A stretch of 64,000 nucleotides of DNA from Atriophallophorus winterbourni (taxonomy: Eukaryota > Platyhelminthes > Trematoda > Plagiorchiida > Microphallidae), in assembly GCA_013407085.1 (NCBI GenBank), contig JACCGJ010000352.1, positions 62,001-126,000 of the forward strand, given 5' to 3'. Numbering within the stretch: the first letter of the stretch is position 1; each line of letters begins with the position of its first letter. A program made the position numbers and the translations under genes. The notes below the pieces were generated by a model. That model had not been told where the DNA came from and searched no databases. It saw only the letters and a list, made by a program, of their open reading frames with translations. Positions 42,098 through 52,900 of this stretch are shown here, piece by piece.

Positions 42098-42298
42098 CTT
42101 CCTTTCCGGATCCCCCGACACGTAGCACACCATCTTAGCGTTAAAATCAAAGAGCGCCTCGCCTTATTGGAGCGCGCTCTACTAGAGTTACATGATATTG
42201 ATAATCGTCTGAAAATGGAAGTTGTCTCGTTAAATTCTCTCAGTAAACCGGACACGGATGACTATGAATTCGTTCTGCAATCAGAAGATGGATTTGAG
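42098..42298 (+). CDS. Exon of an unrecognised gene (coiled-coil)
   Basis: A 67-codon open block between a good acceptor (TTTCTTTACAG) and a GT donor (GAG/GTTAGA), in phase 0 at both ends. It encodes a leucine-rich helical segment (KIKERLALLERALLELHDID) followed by KPDTDDYEFVLQSEDGFE. Codon use is coding-like. The next in-phase exon on the strand is 45152-45490. Upstream exons were not found; they may lie beyond the retroelement array. I do not recognise the protein. Confidence 0.5.
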
Positions 42299-42879
42299 GT
42301 TAGATTTCGTATCACCGTTTCGTATTCGCTATTTCTTTCTTTTCCAGCGAATATATTTAAGTTTTGACGCTCAAATGATTATTAACTAGTTAATATTATT
42401 ATTTTTGGAATTCATTAGAATCCTTACCATCGCTTGCATTTATTATTTGTTTTTCAATTTAGCACAGCAATTTTTATTGGCCTATTTCATTCCAACCGTT
42501 TTACATATCCTATTTTTTGTTATTCTTTATCTGTTTTGATTAAGTTGCATTATTTCCCTAGGTTATTGCATTTCCACTGTTATTGTGCTAGTCTTTGCTC
42601 AAACAATACCCCTTGTTTAAATATGCTATGCATGTGTAGAAAATCGAAAGCTTAGAGTTTAACCCATTTCTACACTGCTAGACATGATTCAGTTGGTGTT
42701 TGGTTTCAATAACTTGTTACGCAGTCTAATTGACTGCATTTAGGTTGCCATACCGACAGTTTAGGCAAACCGGCATGATTGGAAATACAATTTGAGACAT
42801 GCTCCTCCACCTCCATAACGGTCCTTCTATTCCAACTGTTTCTGATCCTTTTACAACGACTCCTAGCAACCATCCGTAG

Positions 42880-42985
42880 TATAAAATACATTCAGCTGCA
42901 TGCTGGAGTCTAACTGCCGCTACCTTTTCCCGTTTAACCTGTCTAGGCCTGGCCAACGTGCTGTATGTGACTGTAGCTCTTCGTC
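42880..42985 (+). repeat. R225 repeat, degenerate
   Basis: CAGCTGCATGCTGGAGTCTA, then ACCTGTCTAGGCCTGGCCAA and CTGTATGTGACTGTAGCTC align with R225. The ends are lost. Confidence 0.6.
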
Positions 42986-43654
42986 TAATTCCAGCCATGT
43001 GCCTTTATTTGTCATTTGTGTTCAACAGAGCTATTTAAATATACCGCTTCCACTTTATGCTCACACTTCTAAATGTGTTTGTGTCTGTAGCGAATTTTGC
43101 TGCTCGTCGCCGATCCCAACCATCAACTCGAATGTTAGCTGTCTGTCAGGTTAATTGGACTTATTTTAGGCCATACTCAGAGTCGTTAGACGTAATCTGC
43201 TACCATACACGGAGAATAAGCTGTACAATTGACTATCGATCATGGCTGCTTTTTCCATTCAGAATTCTGCTGTACTCGAAGTTTGCTGCGTCCCATCAAC
43301 TCGTTTCAATCTATCATTGCAAAAGTACAGATGTGAACAAAACAATATATTGCCACTACCCCGGATTTTTTTCGAAAAACTAATCGTGATCTTAGCTAAA
43401 GATGACAAATGTGAATTCTCATCCACGGTTCATTGGATTTTTGAACTTCTTTTTAACACTTAAATCGACTTTTGTTTTTTTTACAAAATTTCCTTTTATC
43501 CTTTTCTCAATCACATATAGCACATTCATTTTTTATTTGCATATAAAATACCATATTCAATACGCGGTCATCTATTTTTATATTCATTTCGGGAAATATT
43601 TGTGCACCAATAAATCACATCATGTCATAGCCATCAAAGATCATAAATATTATT

Positions 43655-44330
43655 ATCATCATCATCATCAGAGACAGCATTACACTGGTAGCACGTACCG
43701 AATGCTTAACTGCCATGTTGTTGTTGTTGGCCTACTTCGGTCGATGTCGACCATGATGTACATCACAATCGCATGAATTTTCATTTTCTACAACTTTTTG
43801 AATGACTGAACTGTCCGATTCGGGAGGAACAATCTCTCCCGCAGCGCTGGCAACGATAGTCAGAACTCGGCTGTATTGCATCAGTTGCACGCCGGTGGCG
43901 TGATCTGCGTTCAGCAGCCAAGAGCTGTATCTGCTCCTCCCCAGCTTGCAGACGATGCTTTACACAATCATGAAAAAGTAAAATCCTAAAAGATGGGGAT
44001 TAGTGGGACTAAAACAAATACGGATTTTATAACAGAGTCAGCACAAACAAACTGGTATGAGGTACTTACACATCGAATGAACCAGACATTCAATCAAGTT
44101 ACGTGAACGAGTAGAACAACATCAGCACGACAGCTTTCTTGCGTCTTTCACTGCCATGCATCATACCAAGCTTTCCTGATCACTTCTCTTGACAACATAC
44201 ATCGCTAAGCAAACACTCCAAGAAGATGCCTTGTTCAAGATCGCCATTGAACACGGTTTCGGGAGCGTTACTGACCATTGCAATATCTGATCCCCAGCCC
44301 GGAAGTGTTTTTATTATTAAACTTTCTGAA
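43655..44330 (-). repeat. Rep440 copy, split by a LINE end
   Basis: Minus-oriented Rep440. The tail side (CATCATCAGAGACAGCATTA) is at 43661 and the rest at 43968-44330. The two parts are separated by a LINE 3' end at 43716-43967; joining them gives the order seen at 62990-63130 without interruption. With 44340-44640 it forms a long inverted repeat. Confidence 0.7.
43716..43967 (-). mobile_element. Truncated non-LTR element 3' end
   Basis: Matches 46487-46735, the 3' end of the larger minus-strand element: GAGGAACAATCTCTCCCGCA and GTGATCTGCGTTCAGCAGCC on the plus strand. The minus-strand end reads CCGAAGTAGGCCAACAACAA, i.e. a (CAA)n tail. CATG on both sides may be the target duplication. Confidence 0.75.
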
Positions 44331-44339
44331 GTTGATTCA

Positions 44340-44995
44340 GTCCGTCTTCCAAGCTGGGGTCCCCGCGGTCTGATATCACAGTAGCTAGTTACGTTTAAGT
44401 ATGTCTCAAAACCGTTCTCGGTGGCGATCTTCAAGCAGGGCTATCCTTGGAGTGTTTGTTTTAGTTTTTCTTTTGATAAATGGAGTGTCGATGAAAGCTT
44501 GTTATGATGCATAGCAGTGAAAGCCCCAGGGAAGCTGTCGCGTTGATGTTGCTTCGTTCACGATACTTGCTTGATTGCTTATTCCGTTCAAGGTGTACGC
44601 ACCTTATACCAGTTTGTTTCTATTCGATCTTCTATAGATTTTGTAACCCTTTAAGTCCTTTCTTATACTTTCATTTTGTGATGATTGTGTGGCAGTTAAA
44701 AATTTGGTACTTGTTACCGGATGTGCAATCGTGCAGTACTTTTGTGATGTGCAGCTAAAACCGTGCTGATTTTATTTCTAACCGATAGTGAGCTGCATGA
44801 GAAAACGCGTTGGATTCTCACTGTTATTTCTATTTTATTTTCATTCCTCATCTGTCTAGGCCTGGGTAATCTAACTGTATCTTAGCCTACGTGCAGTCCA
44901 TTACTGTGCGGCACTTTGCCTGGATCAGGCCGGTGCTCTCATTCATTGATTCGTTCACCGGTGTAATTCTGTCCTTGATGATAATGGTGATGACG
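44340..44995 (+). repeat. Rep440 copy, split by R225
   Basis: Plus-oriented Rep440 (CTTCCAAGCTGGGGTCCCCG ... GTTCAAGGTGTACGCACCTT). Its last part (ACCGGTGTAATTCTGTCCTT then GATGATAATGGTGATGA) is displaced to 44957-44995 by an R225 copy at 44716-44950. Confidence 0.65.
44716..44950 (+). repeat. R225 repeat inserted in Rep440
   Basis: Full-length R225: GGATGTGCAATCGTGCAGTA to TTGCCTGGATCAGGCCGGTG. It interrupts the Rep440 order, so it arrived later. Confidence 0.75.
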
Positions 44996-45151
44996 GATTC
45001 CCCATCTCTCAGAGGACATTGGCTAAATATTTTGTTCCAGCGTTATCGCGAGATTGGCGACTTGCATTCATTATTTCAAATGTTTTTATTCAGTATTCGT
45101 AGTGCCCTTAAGGATTATTTCTCGCTAATTAACATTTGTTCTGCCCTACAG

Positions 45152-45490
45152 GATGGTGATTCATTGACACATCAAGCGAGTCTGAATTTGGCTCCGTATG
45201 AACTAGTTGATCTCGATAGCTATTCGGATTTAGCCAATGATGTTGAACAAGAATCGGAGACTTTTTTAAGACTGATCGAAAACGGCGCGGAAACTCAACG
45301 TGCATCCATTACGTCGCATCGTCGTCGCGCGAGGGTCGAAAAAGACTCAACGTTACCGGCAAGTCCGTGCCCCTCCAGCCCTCACTCCGAGCTTTCTGGT
45401 GTAACTGCTCAGACAGTGAACTTCCTCTCTTCTCTCGTCACCGATTCTGCTTTGATGGTGCGATCACCAATGTCCGAACACGGCAGTTGA
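45152..45490 (+). CDS. Terminal exon of an unrecognised gene
   Basis: Follows an acceptor with an upstream pyrimidine context (TTCTGCCCTACAG) and stays open for 112 codons to TGA at 45488-45490. Phase 0 fits the donor at 42298. It encodes an acidic helical stretch (YELVDLDSYSDLANDVEQES) and a Ser/Pro-rich C-terminus (PASPCPSSPHSELS). An alternative donor at TCTG/GTGTAA (45397) is possible. No domain recognised. Confidence 0.45.
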   Translation, partial: DGDSLTHQASLNLAPYELVDLDSYSDLANDVEQESETFLRLIENGAETQRASITSHRRRARVEKDSTLPASPCPSSPHSELSGVTAQTVNFLSSLVTDSALMVRSPMSEHGS

Positions 45491-45639
45491 AGCTCGCTTC
45501 TCTTGCGTTTATATACATCATTGCATAAAGCTGTTTACTTTTTATTCTCGTCGATACACACGCATTTCGGACGATGACTTTTTAGTTTTAATTCATAGTT
45601 TCCTACTATTTCGCTGTCATTTCCCTTGCTCTTTCTTAT

Positions 45640-46130
45640 ATCTATCTAGCTTCGGGCCACCTGACACTATCTCAGGCGGACTTTTGAGGGTGGAGGTGCT
45701 AATGCATTCTTCAAAAGCATTTATTTATTTTTACCAAGAACAACGGCATCATCAGGGTATTCCAATTGGAACCCCCTGTTTCACGGACGTGCAATCGTGC
45801 AGCATTTCTGTGCTGTGTGGATAACATCGTGCTTAATTGATTGGCCAAAGGTAGTGAGCTGCATGCTGAAACAGGCTGGAATGAAAGAATGAATGAAAGC
45901 ACAAGCCTGATCCAGCCAAAGTTCCTTGCAGTCACAGACTACACCTGGGCTAAGATACTGTCAGGTTGCCCATGCCTAGACAGATATGAGGAGGGAAAAA
46001 GAATTGGTAATGAGACTCCAGCCTGTTTCTATTCTATTTTCTCTCTCACGGTATCTTAGCCCACGTGCAGTCTCTGACTGTGCGGCACTTTGCCCGCATC
46101 AGGCTTGTGCATTCATACCATATCATGTTG
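45640..46130. repeat. Cluster of R225 copies in both orientations
   Basis: Pieces at about 45640-45670 (+), 45780-45890 (+, 5' half), 45895-46030 (-, 3' half) and 46035-46130 (+). The minus piece and the following plus piece make an inverted repeat (GGGCTAAGATACTGTCAGGT against its complement). This looks like repeated insertion of R225 into itself or a rearrangement. Confidence 0.7.
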
Positions 46131-46486
46131 ATCAGTTAATGTCTGGTTCATACTGTTATCCATCAGTCGAGTATTTGATTTTGCTTCGCTTTACAACTAA
46201 GTTTCTCACCGTGCCAATTCGCTGGAATTGTCGCAACCAACAATGACGTTAGGTGATAGCTATATAAAGCTCAGTACCGTTTTACCCCAATTACAACACC
46301 TGACACAGTGTTTAAGCGGTTATTCAATGCAATCGCTAACAGTCGTGTATGAAAACGGCTGTTTGCAGACTTTTATTCGCAGAATATCTTCTGATCGATA
46401 TAGCAGCCATTCGGTTCCAAAACATTGTATTACTTACCTAACTATCTCCGATTTCACCTATGAGTCGTATCGTTTTCAATTGTTGC

Positions 46487-49400
46487 ATGTTGGCCTCCTT
46501 CGGTCGATGATGTATGTACATCACAATCGCATGAATTTTCATGTTCTACAGCTTTTCGAATGACTAAACAGTCCGATTCGGGAGGAACAATCTCTCCCGC
46601 AGCGCTTGCAATGATAGGCAGAACTCGGTTGTAGGGCGCCAGTTGCACGCCGGCGGCGTGATCTGCGTTCAGCAGCCAATAGCTGTATCTGCTCCTCCCC
46701 AACTTACAGACGACGCTTCACACAATGCCTTCAATGTGAACGGTCAAGAGAAAGCTCTTCCAAATCGCGGGGTCAATTCCAAGAGCTTTCATATCTCTTT
46801 TGCAAACGTCTTTGTACCGCAAGTGCGGTATCACCATAGAATACATCTTTCGGAATACGACCATTTTCCATTCTGTAGACGTTGCCAAGCCACCGCAGGC
46901 GGCGCTGTCGTAGTAGGGTTAACATGCTCTGTAGACCAGCTTTTGAAAGCACTACTGCATTAGTCCATGCACGATATGTTCAAGATACGATGGTTGCTGG
47001 GAAGCATTCAGCCTCCGTTCCTGTCTTGCGTGGTTGGTCCAGGTTTCACTGCCGTGCGTTGGTAAATGCCTTCTGTCCTCGTCCTTAAAGTGTGCTTCAG
47101 GAGCAGAGCAAAGAGAATGCCAAACAGCGTGGGAGGAATAACACACCATTGTTTGACGCCTCGGCGAATTTCGAAGGCTTCTGAACTGAAATTGCAAAAA
47201 TGGACTGAGCCCTTCATACCTGAGTGGAACAAAATAACGGGTTTGAGCAATCTTGAAGGACAGCCTATCAAATCAAGCATTTTGAAAAGACCCTCCCTGC
47301 TGACGTAGTCGAATGCCTTCGTTAAATCAATAAAAACAGCGTATAATGGCATACGCCGTTCCCGACACTTTTCTTGAAGTTGTCTCAGGGAGAAGATCGC
47401 GTCAACGTTTGCGCTTCCCCTGTGGAACCCACATTGAAAATCAGAAAAAAACTATCAGCTAAGACTTGTAGCCTGATCTGTAAGACTTTAGCAAATATTT
47501 TGCCTACATCATTCAGATGGGAGATAACTCTGTAATTATTGCAGTCGCCTCTATCACCCCTATTCTTTAATAGCGAGATGATCTTCGTGTGTCGCACCTC
47601 TTGAGGGACACACTCCTCCTGCCGGCACTGAAGAAGCAAATGGTGAGGAGGTTGTAATGATTCTGCTCTGCATTTGATGAGCTCATGCGAATTCCGTCGT
47701 CACCAGGGGCCTTCCCATTCGCTAAGCGGTCGATTGCCCTATTGAGCTCATCATGATTGCGGTTAGTATCTAGATATTCAATGGTCGGCAACCGCTCGAC
47801 ATTTTCAAGTACATGCGGTAAAACCCAACTGTCCCTAGAGTAGAGAGAGAGGAGAAGTGCTCCACCCATCTTTTCATCTGCTGAGTTTTCTCGACAATCG
47901 GGTTAATACATACAGACTTAAGTTTGTTTGGACCAATGGCTCTCTTGATCCCATCATTTGCACATCGTCTTGCAGTCTGTTGGACCTTATTTCTAGCTGC
48001 TCTTAAAAGTGGTAAGTTTTCATCTCTTGGCATAACTTTGAATCTCAAGAATGCTGACCGTTTCTCATCCAGTACAGCAGTCATCTCGGAAGCTATTGTT
48101 TCGAACCAGTCGCTCGTTCAAGCTTTCTTTAAACCGAAAGTGGAAAGTGCGACTCGCCATATGCAGCTTTTTATCGATTCCCAGTTTTCTGAAGCCGATT
48201 CGAGTGGGGTTGTCTTGTTGAACTCAGCTGCGAAGGCTTTTGCAAATCGTGCCGCTAGATTAAGTTTGCACATGCGAGTGACGTCTATCCTTGATTTAGC
48301 AGACAATTTGGTGCGGTGAAATCTCGATTGAGAAAACTTCAGTTTTGCACAAACCAGTGAATGGTCAGTGTCGCAGTCTGCGCTTTGATATGATCTGGTG
48401 AGGAGCACGCTTTCTATATTAGTGCGCCTAACAAGAATAAGATCAAGCTGATGCCAATGCTTAGAGGGAGGATGTTTCCAATCTGTGGTTTTGTTTGAAT
48501 GAAAGTGTTACTGACACAAAGACTGAACTGTATGCACATTTCTTTTTTTTTTCTTTGGTTTTACCTACACCGAACCTTCCGAGACAGTTTTGCCAAGACT
48601 TGTAATCTGCACCAACTCGGGCTTTAAAATCACCCAATGCCACTACAGTTTTTTGTGGCACGTTTTTGAGGACTGTTGTGAGGTTATGATAAAAAGCGTC
48701 TTTTTCAGCAGGCGTCACAAAGAGCGCCGGTTTATAATCGTTGACCAACGTAATGGTACCAGTAATGCACTTCAGATTTAGAGTTCAAGTCCGTTCGCTC
48801 CCGCTGCTGCTCGGTTCTGCTGCTTTTAGTAGATCGTTTCGCACGGCAAACCCAACTCCATGCAGTCGAGGCTCATCAGAGCGTGTAATCTCTTTCTGTT
48901 AGCATACCAGTGTCTGGTAGCCGCGTCTCTTGCAGGGCAGGCACGTCGACCTTCAGCCTCTTTAGCTCATTGTTAATCACAGCTGATTTTCTTACGCCCC
49001 TGATATTCGAGACGTAGTCATGAAATTCGGGGAGCATGGACCGTACGTTACAGGTTCTCTGTTTCAGAACTGACCTTTGTTGTTTAGTAATTCGTTTCGC
49101 TGGTGCGGAAAACATACAGTCTGCTTGCCGGTTCATTCCTAATCCCCATGCACCCAATGACGATAACAGACCGTGGCCTGACGTCACCTTATTGACTGGG
49201 GGCTGCCCAGTGTGAGGCGGGCGGTAGCCGTCCAATGAGACCTGAAAATCTCTTCCACCGTCGGAAAATGCCCCAGACGTTGAGCTCTCCGCCAGTCGAG
49301 CCATAGCTTTTAACCGGTATCTGTTGCTTCCTGTGTTATTATCCGTAGAAGTGGAATGGAGTGTCCTCTCCATTGGTGCATTGTGATGTACGCCAGGACA

Positions 49401-49575
49401 GTTCAGTATGGAGAACTAGCCGTTGCCCATGCAGCAAGTGCTCCCTCTCCACTGCACCACCGGAACCAAAGGAACAGCTAGGCTGATACGTTTGGACAGC
49501 GTTGCCGTCGCAGGAGTTGGTAGGACGAAGTTGAATAAAACTTCGGACTGCCTAACGGGACTCCGGCTCCTATCG
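46487..49575 (-). pseudogene. Minus-strand non-LTR retrotransposon (CFDP2-like RT)
   Basis: Near-complete but decayed, read from 49575 down. The N-terminal region includes RTCNVRSMLPEFHDYVS and LKVDVPALQETRLPDTGMLT (start of an apurinic-type endonuclease). Then come VVALGDFKARVGADYKSWQN and SYQSADCDTDHSLVCAKL. The RT has AIDRLANGKAPGDDGIRMSS, HTKIISLLKNRGDRGDCNNY, MPLYAVFIDLTKAFDYVSRE and RRGVKQWCVIPPTLFGILFA. The C-terminal region is LRYKDVCKRDMKALGID, and a late end reads VHTSSTEGGQH. At least six frame changes; the catalytic FADD region is not found. This type is often annotated as craniofacial development protein 2-like; I do not assign it to a clade. Confidence 0.85.
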
Positions 49576-49814
49576 TTTTCAATAGTACTCCAGGTTAATA
49601 AATGCCAGTCTGGTTTCGGTTATTTTTCCCTCGCGCATTCCCACGGTTTCTCAAATTTCCGACAATTTGAGTTGCTCAAACCCGCCGATAGCTGGACAGT
49701 TTTCCATGCCACGCTACGCTCATCTGTTACCAAAAATATTCAATCGCATTTTCGTTCCTTACTTTTAATTTTCTTCAATTCAAACATGATTTTGTTTAAC
49801 ATTCTATTCTATTT

Positions 49815-49912
49815 TCTTTCTCATATCTGTCTAGGCCTGGGCAACCTGACAGTTTCTGGCTGTTCGAAGTTTGCCTGGATCATGCTTGTGCTTCCATACC
49901 ATTTAATATGTC
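49815..49912 (+). repeat. R225 3' half just upstream of a coding start
   Basis: ATCTGTCTAGGCCTGGGCAA through GCCTGGATCATGCTTGTGCT. It lies 40 nt before the predicted first coding ATG of the LAP1-like gene, in its 5' leader or upstream intron. Confidence 0.75.
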
Positions 49913-49951
49913 TCGATAATATCAACAATTTTTAGGTTTTTCGTTCACTCG

Positions 49952-52900
49952 ATGTCTCACAACAAACAAATACTCCAGCCTACTGTCGTTTTGGAGAAGC
50001 TTGACATACCAATCGAGCGGACAAGAACCGATTCCTTTGTAAGTCGAAGTGCCTCATCCTTCATTTGTTATTCTAACAAAATTCACACCCCGAGCTACAC
50101 GACGCTTTCCTGTCATCCATGTTTGGTATGACGCTGCGATCCGAACGTTCATCGTTAACTTATTCGCTTATTAGCTTTCCCGCTTACCGATGTCACAAAT
50201 ATCAGCAGTATCAAATATCGGTAGCATTGTTTTCCAGACGATATCTCGTAGCAGCGGACACATTCTGCAAACGTGCTTTTCACCGCCTGCACGTAAAACA
50301 GACAACGGTCGCATTCGGGATAACATCCGCAACACACTAGATGCAGTCCAGTGAATCGTCCCATCCTGTTATACCCGCGAGTTTAAGTTTTCTCTGTATC
50401 CGGCTCTGAAGTAGCGTTTGTTTTGGCATTGATTCGTCTCTTCTTAAAATTCCTTTTTGGCACACAACTTCTCGGGTAATTCACTTTAGTTAACTCAGTA
50501 CTTTTATATACATTTGTTTTGTGTTATGGTAGACGAAACCTTCTATCATGGATACCTGGCATTCTTTCTGTTGAAATTCCGCTTGTTTATCATGCAAAGC
50601 GGCTTCACCTAATGAGTCCTTGATTTCGTTAACGCTATCATCATTAAACCGAATACGTCTGAATTTCAGAATGGCCAGGTGGCTTTTATTTTTCAAAACC
50701 CACCTATCTGGCTTGTTATGTGCTTTTATATTCATTAGTTTTTCTGTTACTCCCAACATCACACAGCAAGAGTAGACTTATATTCAACCTCGTTCTATAA
50801 ATTATAACGCATATTCGTTATCCATACCACCCATCCTTTCTGTTTAAGGATTCACTTCATTCGTCAAACGAGCATATCCACACACCCTATCCCGATCACC
50901 GTAACCCCTGTGATTTGCGTTCCCGTCGAGGCCTAAACACAACCCCCGACTCCTCATCCCTTTCCTCGGCAAAAAGCGAGAGGACAAAATGCAATCGTAC
51001 GCTTTCCGACAGTTACTGCGCCTCTGGCACCAGGTCATCATTCCGCTTGCGTCAGATTGATAACGTTTACTACCGGAATGAGTCAGAAGAACGGGATTCT
51101 AAAAAGCCAAACCATCGTGGTCTGAGTATCACATGTGTGGTCTCTGTTATATTCTTACTACTTTTCGTCAGCGCTATTTCATTACTGAGTGAGTTTGGTT
51201 TTATCCTTTTTTCGCTCTGTTCTGCATTTCATTATCTCTCTGCCTTTGCGATTTCTTACCCGGATAGCCAACAAAGATGCCCAGTACAATGATACATGAG
51301 CGCTGTTCGTTTTCCGATTGTATTGCTAATTGTTCTCATGCCACGAGCATCATGAACATTACGCGAGTAGCAAGTGTGGCAGGCTTAACTGTCATACAAC
51401 TATGACCGTATGACATCATGAATAGACAGATTCAACAAGCAGATTTAGCAGAGGCCCACTTGGATGAGGGGTCTACATATCGAATAAAACGCATTCAATC
51501 AAGTTGTTTTGAAAGAGTAAAACGACATCAACAGACTAAGTTCTTTGCGGCTTCCACTTCAATGCTCTCCTCGCTATTACACTTAACAACAAACAGTTTA
51601 GATCAAACACGCCAAGAAAATGTCCTAACAAGAATGCTACAGCGTGATTATTCTCACCCGTGCCTCTGTGGGCGAGTAGCCACTAGGATGTCCGATCACG
51701 TGAATACCATTCTGTGAGACAGGTCGCCGCTGCTACACACAATTGGCTTGTCAAGTCTCTCATCTATTTATGCCAGGTTAACGCCTGACAACCCTTACAG
51801 CCGCTACATTCCGAGTTAGGAGTGTCCAACGATTCACGTTATAAAAGCAATAGTTTTTCATAAATCCTAACCATAAAATGTATGTATGCTCACTTGTTTT
51901 TCGATATCTACGTTTCTTCCAAAGGTCCTACCTAGAGTGTAAATAACGACGATTGATCGTACTGAAATAATGATCATTGACATAGGTTCCGTCGTTTCAC
52001 TGGGATGAACCCTGTGAAAAGGTCCCTATCAATAGTGGCGTAAAGTATATCATTGATAATCACTTTAATACTGGTTCACGGTTCACCGAACCTATGTTTA
52101 CCTTATACACGTAATGAAGTCAGGTAACCCACAAACGCTAATGGAGTAAGTTCGAAAACGTCAGCAACACAATACATACGTCACTCGTAAACGTCTTGAG
52201 AGATTGCCGCAACGCACCCATGATTCTGTTTCTGGACACTGTAGTACTCTGATATCGAGTTCAATGTAAAACTTTGCTTACCGCTTTTTCACCGTCAGAA
52301 GACCCTACTGAAACTAATATTGCTTTCTTCACCTTACGAAAGCTAAAGGGATTTGAAGAAGGAGAGTTGTAATTACTTTCGTTTAGTACGGCTACCTCTA
52401 CGTTACTTACTTTTTACTTTTGTGCGACTATCTCCTCCTGGAAGATAAGTCGGCTTCAATGAAGGTTCTTGGGGATTTGGGTACAAAGCGGCGTCCCCAG
52501 CACCACTCGGCGTTTGTTCGAGTCAGCTTCTCTAGCCTTTGCACAACCAAGTGCGACCTGCAAGGCAGCAGGGAGTTGCCAGAAAGAGGTGGTCTACCAG
52601 ACTCTGTTCCAGGTTTTTCCTCAGGGTTTTCTCCCGAAGCTGTTTCCGCGATCGGGTATCCCGCAAGGCAGCGGAGGTTTAAAATCAGGGTTTTCCTTCC
52701 CTTAGATGAAATGCCCTCCCAGGCTAACGAGCTCCATCTGCCCGAAGCAAACTGGTTTTCAGCCGCCAGTCACTCGCCTTCGCCCCTTCTCCTGTTGGTA
52801 GAAACAGTTCCGCCGAGCTCCGGGAGCCACTCGTGCAGGCCAGAAGCTGGACTTGGTTGTCAGAGGCTATTTGAGACGCGTGCCATATGAGAGCATTTTA

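Noticed and set aside
43661..43685. CRISPR-like or other short regularly spaced repeats (CATCATCATCA, CAATAG runs, TAA runs)
   Set aside because: These are LINE tails and microsatellites in a eukaryotic genome without unique spacers.
46214..46400. Possible exon reading LGDSYIKLSTVLPQLQHLTQ after TAAG
   Set aside because: The acceptor context is weak, no good donor follows, and the exon at 45152 already ends in a stop. Sequence beyond 46487 is a LINE end.
51418..51717. 99-codon plus frame
   Set aside because: Lies entirely in a Rep440 copy on the opposite strand; other copies do not keep the frame.
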